Positions 17,440 through 25,300 of a stretch of DNA of 37,641 nucleotides are shown here, one piece after another; within the stretch, counting starts at the first letter, position 1, and every line of letters starts with the position of its first letter. The notes below the pieces were generated by a model. That model did no database searches and was not told the DNA's origin. It saw only the letters and a list, made by a program, of their open reading frames with translations. A program made the position numbers and the translations under genes. Source of the stretch: Nocardia salmonicida NBRC 13393 (GTDB lineage Bacteria > Actinomycetota > Actinomycetes > Mycobacteriales > Mycobacteriaceae); contig NZ_BDBR01000054.1 of the NCBI RefSeq assembly GCF_001613085.1, positions 1 to 37,641 of the forward strand, in the 5' to 3' direction.

Positions 17440-17665
17440 CCGGAGACAGACGGCTTCGATCCCCGCCCGGTCAAGGAGCGGATGGCGCAACTGTGGGACC
17501 GGACCACACCGACCAAGCGAACGCGAACGCCGACGATACCGCTTCGGACGGACGGACTTGCTCGCCACTGGCAGCGTCGATGGCACGGTGTGGTTGCAGG
17601 ACCCGCTTTCCTATCGCGTCGTTGACCTTGCGGTCGTCAGTGCCGCAGTCAGCACGCTTCGGTAA
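17440..17665 (+). pseudogene. WD40-repeat protein scrap
   Basis: Two fragments in different frames look like one WD40 blade: AQLWDRT near 17481-17505 and LLATGSVDGTVWLQDP at about 17558-17608, matching the usual LATGSxDGTVRLWD blade pattern. There is no start codon context and no further blades. It is probably the 3' remnant of a WD40 gene disrupted by the IS3 insertion or a related rearrangement. Confidence 0.35.
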
Positions 17666-17937
17666 TCGAGTCAACCGCAGCCGCTTCTAGTCGGCAACCT
17701 GCGTACCCTTGCCCGCGTTCTGACTGCTTGCTGCTGGGTTGCGGTGCGTTGGTTCAAATGAACTTGTGGCAGCGGGTTTTCGGCTAAGTTATGCGGATTC
17801 CGCACAGCGTTTTGCTTGCTTGTCCATCGTTTTGGGCGCTCATCTGGGCCTCCGAGCCCGGTACAGCCGGAGGTGAAGCACGAGCGGGGTCGCCTGTCCA
17901 CACGATCGGATATTGCGCTGTCTTGAAAGGAATCCAG

Positions 17938-19635
17938 ATGTCATTGGTGTATCGAGCTCTCTGGCAGGACGATCGAGCCGACCTCTGTTCGCAGGCGCTG
18001 GCAGACATGCGGTTGTGGGTGGGGGAGAAGTTCGACGGTGAGATCGAGGTTCCCGATTCCGGTGCTGCCGATGCCAGGGTGAACATGGGCGGGAAGATTC
18101 GTGCGGTCGATGTGCTTGTCGAGTCAGCCGCAGCTGAGGACGGGACATTGACCGCTCTCCGTACCGCTCTCGCTGAAACCGGGGCGGATGGGGTCCGGTG
18201 GAAGACCACGCTGCGGGTTTGGCAGGACATCGCCGCCGAAATCGGTTTCGCCTGGGTCGATCTGTCGGTCGTAGGCGATGGACTGAACCTGCAAAACCTT
18301 GCCCCTGCCGCACCTCGGCTCGTCCGTAACATGCTGACCGCCGCGCGGAACCCCCGGTGGAACACCCACCCGGTGTGGACGACACCGAAAGCGTTTTCCG
18401 GCGAAACCGGAGGCGAGCAACTGGCCGAGCTGATCACCGATTTCGATCGGACGCTGCCGGTTGTGGTGTTCACACGCGACGAAGCACGCTACGAAGTCTA
18501 CGGTGACCTCGACCGCTACACCTTCGATGATCTTGTGTCGCGGGCTGCCAACGAAGTCGCGGGGGTGGCGAATGTCGCCGTCCTGGATCGGCTCGGTGCT
18601 CGCGTGTTCACCAGCGCTGTCGGTGACAGCTACGGGGTGTGGGATGGCGCGTTCCGCGTCTATAACGGCAATCTCGATCCCGCTGCCCCTGATGACGGTT
18701 GGCGGCACCGCTATGTCACAGCCGATCGCTACATGGGCCGTTTGCCCTCCGCCGCACGGATCGTCTCCCGCCTGCTCAGCTCCGTCTCACCCACCCGCCG
18801 CCCGCCGGATTCCTTCTTCGCCGCCAAGAAGTTGCTCGACGATGCGCGCGCTGGTAAGCGCGACATGGCGGAGTTCACCGAGTACGCCGACGCCGAGATA
18901 AATCGGCGAGCAGCCCAGATCGTCGAGCTACGTCAACGTGTCAGCGAACTCGAGGTCGAGCGACTGGGATTCGAGGACGATCAAACCGAACTGCTCGACG
19001 AACTCGAAGCGGTGACAGCCCGCAACCTGCAACTACTGCAGCTCGTCGACCACTACGGGCAACAGCTGAAGATCGCCTCGATCACGGCAACCCCGTTCGA
19101 CGGAGCGGAATCGGTATCAGCCACTCCGCAAACCGCGGCCGATCCGAGCGACGCTGTCGCCAAGGCGCGCGCTCATCTGGCGGACCGCCTGGTCATTCCC
19201 GATGATGCTCTGGTGGAGTTGGACAAGCTCGACTTCTCGGTCAATAGCGTCAGCTGGGGACGTCAAGCGTGGCGAGGGATGCGTGCTCTACATGCCTATG
19301 CCACTGCCGTGGCGTCTGAAGAGGCTGCCACCAGCTTCTGGTTCTGGTGCAAGGACTCCCAGCACCCCCTGGTTTGGCCAGCGACCCCGAAACGCCTGTC
19401 CATGATCGAATCCGACACCGTGCGCAACCACAGGAAGATGCGCTCTCAGCGCATGCTGCCGGTCGACCACGAGGTCGACCCCTCCGGAAGGATCTTCATG
19501 GAAGCCCATCTCAAGATCGCTGAAGGCGGAGGAGACCTCGCGCCCCGCATCTACTTTTACATCGACACCGAACGAGCAAAAGTGCACATAGGTTACTTCG
19601 GGCCTCACTCCAATATGAAGAACACCAAATCCTGA
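17938..19635 (+). CDS. Coiled-coil protein of unknown function, defence-island type
   Basis: A 565-residue protein. ATG 17938 is chosen because AAAGG ends 7 nt upstream; an open frame continues to 17791 without support. I see three parts: an N-terminal region (1-280) whose later section (LPVVVFTRDE, then VAVLDRLGARVF and VWDGAFRVY) resembles a segment found in large uncharacterised bacterial proteins; a long coiled coil (about 299-379, ADAEINRRAAQIVELRQRV); and a C-terminal domain (about 420-565) with FWFWCKDSQHPLVWP and a closing YFYIDTERAKVHIGYFGPH. No catalytic motif is obvious to me. It is cytoplasmic. It is convergent with the helicase/chaperone operon and shares a terminator with it. 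The defence label rests only on neighbours and general resemblance. Confidence 0.75.
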   Translation: MSLVYRALWQDDRADLCSQALADMRLWVGEKFDGEIEVPDSGAADARVNMGGKIRAVDVLVESAAAEDGTLTALRTALAETGADGVRWKTTLRVWQDIAAEIGFAWVDLSVVGDGLNLQNLAPAAPRLVRNMLTAARNPRWNTHPVWTTPKAFSGETGGEQLAELITDFDRTLPVVVFTRDEARYEVYGDLDRYTFDDLVSRAANEVAGVANVAVLDRLGARVFTSAVGDSYGVWDGAFRVYNGNLDPAAPDDGWRHRYVTADRYMGRLPSAARIVSRLLSSVSPTRRPPDSFFAAKKLLDDARAGKRDMAEFTEYADAEINRRAAQIVELRQRVSELEVERLGFEDDQTELLDELEAVTARNLQLLQLVDHYGQQLKIASITATPFDGAESVSATPQTAADPSDAVAKARAHLADRLVIPDDALVELDKLDFSVNSVSWGRQAWRGMRALHAYATAVASEEAATSFWFWCKDSQHPLVWPATPKRLSMIESDTVRNHRKMRSQRMLPVDHEVDPSGRIFMEAHLKIAEGGGDLAPRIYFYIDTERAKVHIGYFGPHSNMKNTKS

Positions 19636-19719
19636 ACCGCGTCATGACTTCGATGTGCGTGGCGGCGAGAACGTCTGCGCCGACGTGCTCGCCGAAGCGA
19701 ACCTGGGCGCCGGCGTCCA

Positions 19720-19755
19720 CTCGGTGGTGGCGCAGAGCTTTTCGCCACCACCGAG
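19720..19755. terminator. Bidirectional terminator hairpin
   Basis: A perfect 13-bp inverted repeat, CTCGGTGGTGGCG (19720-19732) and CGCCACCACCGAG (19743-19755), with a 10-nt loop ending in TTTT. It lies between the convergent stops at 19635 and 19767 and can serve both transcripts. Confidence 0.7.
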
Positions 19756-19766
19756 ATCTGCGGCCC

Positions 19767-21395
19767 TCAGTGGGGGGTGATCTCGACTTCGACGCGGTCC
19801 TCGTCGCCGTGGATGTCGCTGTGCCAGGCCTCGACCTTGATGATCTGGTCCAAGCCCATTTCCAGCACGACCATGAAGTCCGATCCAGCGGCCCGCTTCG
19901 TCACCATGGCGCTGCGGATCGTCTCGACCAGGCGCGCGTCCTTTGGGTCGGTAGAACCACGCTTGTCAGGGCGATCCTCGTACAACTCCAGGTTCCAGCT
20001 AGATACCTCGTTGTTCCAGATGTAGCTCCCCGGTTCGCTCCGGAAGGCCAGTCGGTCCCCTGCATTGACCAGATAGTGGAGGTAATGCAGGTCGCGACTA
20101 GGTGAATAGCAGCCGATGGCGTACCCGCGCGAGGTTATGGATCTCACGTCGAGCTGGAGCAGCCGGGTCACCATAGCCCGCTCGAAGCCCATGCGAGTTT
20201 TGAAATCCCGGATCTGCGTCTGCACGTCGGCCGCGTCCCAATCAACCTCGGCCATCGTCTTCAGACCGAGGTTGGCCAGCAGTTCCTTCTGCAGCAATAG
20301 TTTCTGTGCCCAGATAGCGGCGCCCTTGGTGACGGCGAGATCGGGATCGGCGCCGACCTTGAGCTCCTCGAGCCCGAGTTCCTCGAGCACCCGGTTGCGG
20401 ATGGACGGCGTCCGGGTCATCCCGCCGACGAACAGCACCTTCGTCGGCACCGCCCCTTCGGTTTTCGCGTTGTCGCGGGCGCGCTCGGCGATCCGGATGC
20501 ACCCGTCGATCAGCTTCTCGACCAGAGACTCCATCTCCTGGCGGCGCAGTTCCACATTCATCGACAGGCCCGCGGATTCGCCACTGCCCCACACCGGGAT
20601 GTTGGAGCGTTCGGTATAGCTGAGGCTTTCCCTGCTGTTCTCCACGAACTGCATGAGCCGGGCTCGGGCACTGATCTCGGCGGTCGGAAGATCCGCGTCG
20701 GGGAACTGCTCCTGGAACTTCGCCGCGAGGGCCAGAGCGATGGTTGAATCAAAATCGCGGCCGCCCAGCAGCAGGTCGCCGTCGATCGAGGCCACCGTCA
20801 CACTGTTGTCCGACACCTCGACGACCACCGTGTCGAAGGTTCCACCGCCGAGGTCGAACACCAGCACCGAAGCGTCGTCGAGGCTCACGCCCGGCTGGAA
20901 CAGGTGCGACAGTATCGCCGCGGTCGGTTCGTTGATGATGTCGAGCACGGTGAGGTCGGCTTGTTCGGCGGCGGCCCTGGTCCGCCTGCGTTCCGGCTCA
21001 CCGAAATACGCGGGCACGGTGACCACCACGTCACGCACGTTCAGACCGGTCATCGACGCCGCCGATTCCGCAACATGCTTCAGCAGCAGCGCTGACAGAT
21101 CCTGTGGGGAGAATGCCTTGCCCGGCCGGGCAGGTGGTTTGAATCGCCAGTCCGCGTTGGACATCTCGCGTTTGAACAACTGCACGCAGTCCTGGGCCAG
21201 GTGACCCTGATTCTTCGCCGCCGTCCCCACGATGTGGGTGTCCTTCTCAAACAACACCACCGACGGCGTCATCGGGCCGTCGGACAGGGGGATGACCTGC
21301 GCGTTGCCGTACCACCCCCGCTCGGGGAGGTCCGGCGCGACCATGCCGATTGAGGTCCGGGTGGTGCCGAGATCGATACCGAAGCCGACGTTCAT
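19767..21395 (-). CDS. Hsp70/DnaK-like ATPase with divergent C-terminus
   Basis: A 542-residue Hsp70-superfamily protein. The nucleotide-binding domain is intact: phosphate-1 GIDLGTTRTS (6-15), VTVPAYF (125-131), INEPTAA (154-160), phosphate-2 DLGGGTFDT (181-189) and the adenosine motif VLFVGGMTRTPSIRN. After about residue 400 it does not follow DnaK; the last 140 residues are a beta-rich region with no recognisable substrate-binding lid, and the protein is about 70 residues shorter than DnaK. It is therefore a specialised Hsp70 and not the housekeeping chaperone. Its ATG overlaps the GrpE-like stop (ATGA), making it the last gene of a five-gene operon. It probably works with the GrpE-like protein and perhaps remodels or folds the large helicase or the SMI1-like protein. 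Confidence 0.9.
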   Translation of the reverse strand: MNVGFGIDLGTTRTSIGMVAPDLPERGWYGNAQVIPLSDGPMTPSVVLFEKDTHIVGTAAKNQGHLAQDCVQLFKREMSNADWRFKPPARPGKAFSPQDLSALLLKHVAESAASMTGLNVRDVVVTVPAYFGEPERRRTRAAAEQADLTVLDIINEPTAAILSHLFQPGVSLDDASVLVFDLGGGTFDTVVVEVSDNSVTVASIDGDLLLGGRDFDSTIALALAAKFQEQFPDADLPTAEISARARLMQFVENSRESLSYTERSNIPVWGSGESAGLSMNVELRRQEMESLVEKLIDGCIRIAERARDNAKTEGAVPTKVLFVGGMTRTPSIRNRVLEELGLEELKVGADPDLAVTKGAAIWAQKLLLQKELLANLGLKTMAEVDWDAADVQTQIRDFKTRMGFERAMVTRLLQLDVRSITSRGYAIGCYSPSRDLHYLHYLVNAGDRLAFRSEPGSYIWNNEVSSWNLELYEDRPDKRGSTDPKDARLVETIRSAMVTKRAAGSDFMVVLEMGLDQIIKVEAWHSDIHGDEDRVEVEITPH

Positions 21396-22306
21396 CGCAG
21401 CTCTCCGGTTTCCGCGCGGTACGGCAGGGCGGGTCCCGCGGGGGCCGCGCCGCTGTCATAGCCGTAGCCGGGCCCGGACTCGTAGCGCGCCGGGATTTCC
21501 TCCGCCGGCACGTGTCCCGCGCCGAGGCGGCGACCGGTGAACGGCACCTCGTGCTCGGCGCCGTCGTGCGGCGGGGTGAGCGTCCGGTCGCTGTGCTCGA
21601 GCGGTGCCGGCGCGGGCGGTGCCGGCGCGACGAATCGGTACAGCCGGACCTTGGGCACCCTCACGATTCGCGTGCCGTCGGCGAACTGCCAGCCGCCCTC
21701 GACGACCTCGGCCACCTGGTGGGCGAGGCTTTCCTCCGATGTGGGCACGGTCGTATCGTCGGAGCGCATCCGCTGTGCATCGAAGGGCGTGCCGGTCGCC
21801 GCGGTCAGTGGCACCACCCCGGCGTGGGCCAGCAGCTGTTCGATATTGCCGCGCTGACCGGCCACCACTGCCGCGTGCGGACCTCCGGCCGCCACGATGA
21901 TGCCCAGCTGGTCGTGCGTCGCGATCAGCACCGGATAGGCCTGGGTCGACGTGCCGGAGGTCTGTTTCGCCTCCAGTACCCGGACGAGCAGGGCTTTCTG
22001 CTGGGCCAGCCCGCCCTCGAGGTCGGCGATCCGTTCCAGCAGTTCGCGATTGGTCTTCTCGTACTGCCGGAAGTACCCAGCGATTGCGGTGGACAGACTG
22101 TTCAGCTCCTGTCTTCCTACCTGAACCTGGACGCCCAGATTGTGTAGGTAGCGCTCGAGGTCGGTCCTCTGCTTCTCGCCGAACAGACGCAACAGTTGCT
22201 TGACGTTGTCCATGAGTCCCTCCGCGGCCTGATCCATCTCCTGCGTGTTGTCCACGAGTCGCCTTTCCTCCACGGCACCTGCGTGCCGCCCTGTTCGAAT
22301 CGTCAT
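21392..22306 (-). CDS. GrpE-like nucleotide-exchange factor
   Basis: A 304-residue protein starting at the ATG that overlaps the helicase stop (22303-22306). Residues about 30-115 form a long coiled coil (VQVGRQELNSLSTAIAGYF, LLERIADLEGGLAQQ) and residues about 180-225 the GrpE-type beta domain: GTPFDAQRM, HQVAEVVEGGW, GTRIVRVPKVRLYRF. The C-terminal 75 residues are Pro/Gly/Ala-rich and disordered. GrpE proteins release ADP from Hsp70 partners, and the next gene in the operon encodes an Hsp70-like protein, with a 4-bp overlap. It is longer than housekeeping GrpE (about 200 residues). Together they form a dedicated chaperone pair inside the helicase operon. Confidence 0.8.
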   Translation of the reverse strand: MTIRTGRHAGAVEERRLVDNTQEMDQAAEGLMDNVKQLLRLFGEKQRTDLERYLHNLGVQVQVGRQELNSLSTAIAGYFRQYEKTNRELLERIADLEGGLAQQKALLVRVLEAKQTSGTSTQAYPVLIATHDQLGIIVAAGGPHAAVVAGQRGNIEQLLAHAGVVPLTAATGTPFDAQRMRSDDTTVPTSEESLAHQVAEVVEGGWQFADGTRIVRVPKVRLYRFVAPAPPAPAPLEHSDRTLTPPHDGAEHEVPFTGRRLGAGHVPAEEIPARYESGPGYGYDSGAAPAGPALPYRAETGELR

Positions 22307-25300
22307 CGGGTGGCCTCGCCGTGCGCCCGGAGCCAGTGCAGCGGGCGCGCGTCGGAGCGGTAGTCGTCGGCGTCGACCTCGATCGTCGCGCCGTGTTCGG
22401 ATCGGATACGGAATCGCCCACCGCCCAGGTCGGTGACCACGCACCCGTCCCTGACGTCACAGACCCGTGCCTGCGGGGTCTCCGCGACCGGATCCGGCAC
22501 GTCCTGCTCGGGCTGTTTCCGGGGTTTCGCCGCCGGTGACGCGGGGGCCGGTGGTTGCGCGGGCGGTTGTTCGGCTGGCGCGGAGTCGTCGCTCGGCCCG
22601 ATCCAGTTATTCACCGGGACGAAGGTCGGCTCCGAGCCGGCGGGCACCCCCTTGACCACCAGGTCCAGCGAGCGGTGATCGTCGTTGAACCCGCGTATCA
22701 GGGCAACCAACTGGTCACCGCGGCTCACCAGCTGGGGCAGCTGCGCCGAATCCTGGGTGAAGTCCCTGCGCGGAATGGAGCCCTGTATCCCCGCTCCGAG
22801 CACGGCGAACACCCGATGCTCGGTGACGTTGCGGACCGTGCATGCGACCAGATCACCGCGTTTGCAGGCCGCCTTCGCGTACTCGTAGGGCTCCGGAGTC
22901 AGTTCCTTGCGCGACAGTTCGACCGTTCGCTTCTCCCGGTCGATCCCGACCACCCGTACCGCGATCCGTTCGCCGATCGTCAGCACCGAGGCGGGACTGT
23001 CGATCCAGAATCGGGCGATGTTCCCGGTGGCCAACCGGCCGTGCAGGGAGGTGCCGATACTGATGAGCGCCCCGAATCGCTCGAAGCGGTCGACGACTCC
23101 GGTCAGCTCCGAACCTTCCTGGTAGCTCTCCACGAACCTGTCGAATTGCTGCACCTGCTCACCTCCGTTGTGGTCGTCCAGCCGCTGCGGGATCAGGACC
23201 TCTCGTTCGCTGGTGTCGGTGCTCGGGAGCAAACCGGTCGACCAGACGGGTTGCCTGTGGTGGGTGCGCGCCCAGAATGTCCACACCTCGTTGAGCCAAT
23301 CAGCCGAGTCGTCGAGCGCGGCGAGCGCGGTGGCGCACGCGCGGCTGACCGCGGACCCGGCGAGCGCGGTGACCTTTGCTCCGCCCGGCAACGCGGTCGC
23401 GGCGCGATCACCACTGTCGACGAGTCGTATTGTTCCGGCGGCGCAGATCTTCTCGACCGCCGATCGCGGTTTGCCCGCGACGTCGAGTTGCACCCGACCG
23501 GCACTGCCCAGTTCCATCAGCACCGGCGTGCCCGGTGCGGGCACACCACCCCGGCCGACTGGCAATTCCACGACCGGATATCCGAAGACGTGCTGGACGC
23601 CGCTGCGGGAGTCCTGGTGCAGCAGCCGGATCTGGAAGCGCCCTCGGCCGTTCGGGCGCGAGTGCACCACACCCGGCAGCAGCCGGGCCGTCCGCGCACC
23701 GCCCGGGGCGCGATCGTCGCCGACCTGCGTCGTGATGCTCAGCGCCGTGTCGACGTGTCTGCGGAGCACCTCGAGCAGGGTGATGGTGAAGCAGCCCGCC
23801 GATCTCGCGGCGATGACCGTCGCGGTGAACACCGCCCCGAGCTTGAGCTGGGCCAGTTGCGCGGTGTGCTCCCGGTCCAGCGACACCGCGACCTGGCCGA
23901 AGTCCTCCTGCCGCTCGTGTCCGCGTTCGGCTTCGCGCAGTACGAACCGGCCCGGCCGGTCGACCCGGTAGAACAGCCGGACCGGCCCCTGATGGTCGGC
24001 TGTCGTCGGGCCGACCCGGACGATCGCGACATCCCCACTGGCGGTACCGGGTTGGGCGGCCGGGTCGCCGACATAGGTGCTCGGACGCCAGTCGAGCTCG
24101 ATGAGCACTTCCCAGTGCCCGTCACGGTATTCGTAGCCGACGACTTCGTACCATCCGGTCGGGGCGGGATGCTCGCCGACGATCCGCAGGGCCGGTTCGA
24201 GCTCCCGGTTCGCTGCCAACCGCCGTGTCCACTGGGCGAAGAGTTCCCCGCCGTCGTCACCACGATCCGGTCCGGCAGGTTGCCCCGGGTCATCGCAGTC
24301 GGTGTCGCGGCCCGACCGGCACGCGTCACAGGCACCGCATACGGCGTCGACGCGTGAATCGATCCGCCGGAACTCGGCGGCCTGCTCGGATTCCTCGTCA
24401 CCTCGGTATCCCGGCCGGATCGACCCCAGTTCGCCGGTGGCATCGACGTCGGACCCTGTGCCGTCGAACCGACCGCGCAGCCGGGCCAGACGCCCGCCTT
24501 CCGGCTTCGGTTCCCGGGCGAAAGGGGCGATGACGTCGCCGATGTCGGCGCTGCTCACCACCGCGTGCCGCCCACCGGAAACGAGTTTCATCCGCTGTCC
24601 CACCGGGAACAACGCCAGGATCTCCAGCGCGACATCGCGCGCCGGATCGGCCCGGCATCGGCGTGCGGCCTCGGTCAGCAAGGTCATCGCCGACACCGCG
24701 CCACCGGTCTCCGCGATCCCTGCCCCTTCACCCCGCGGCAGGGTCACCTCGACAATGCCCGATACCACGCTCGGACCACCGGATCGTCCGCCCTTGCGGC
24801 ACAACGGAATGAACTCCTCTACCGCGCGCCCGGCCAGCACACGGTCGTCCAGCACGACATTGTCGCCGTCTGCCGCCGCGCCGACGCGCACGTAATTCTG
24901 TTCCACCCGGCGGTACCGGTAGCCCTTGAACCCGAGCGAGATACACAGCCGCGCGCGATCCAGCAGGGCGGGCTCGACGAAGCGCTTGGTCGCCTCCTTC
25001 ATCGCAGGCGACAGCATCCCGATGATGTCCTGACGGGTACTCGCGGCGGCCGCCAGGAGCTCGGCCCCGACATACCACTGACTGCACCACCGCTGCCGCT
25101 TCGCCGAGTCCTGCCAGGGCACGGTGTCCGGATCGGCGCGCTCCCAGGCGGCCATGATCAGCAGCGCCAGATGAGCTTCGTCCGTGGCGAATCCGGCCAG
25201 TCCTCGATGCCGCAGCGCGGCGTCGAGGCGGTACTCGTCGGCCCAAGAACACGAGTCTTCGAGCACCGAATCGGCGAATTCGGTGAGCAGTGGCTTGTTG

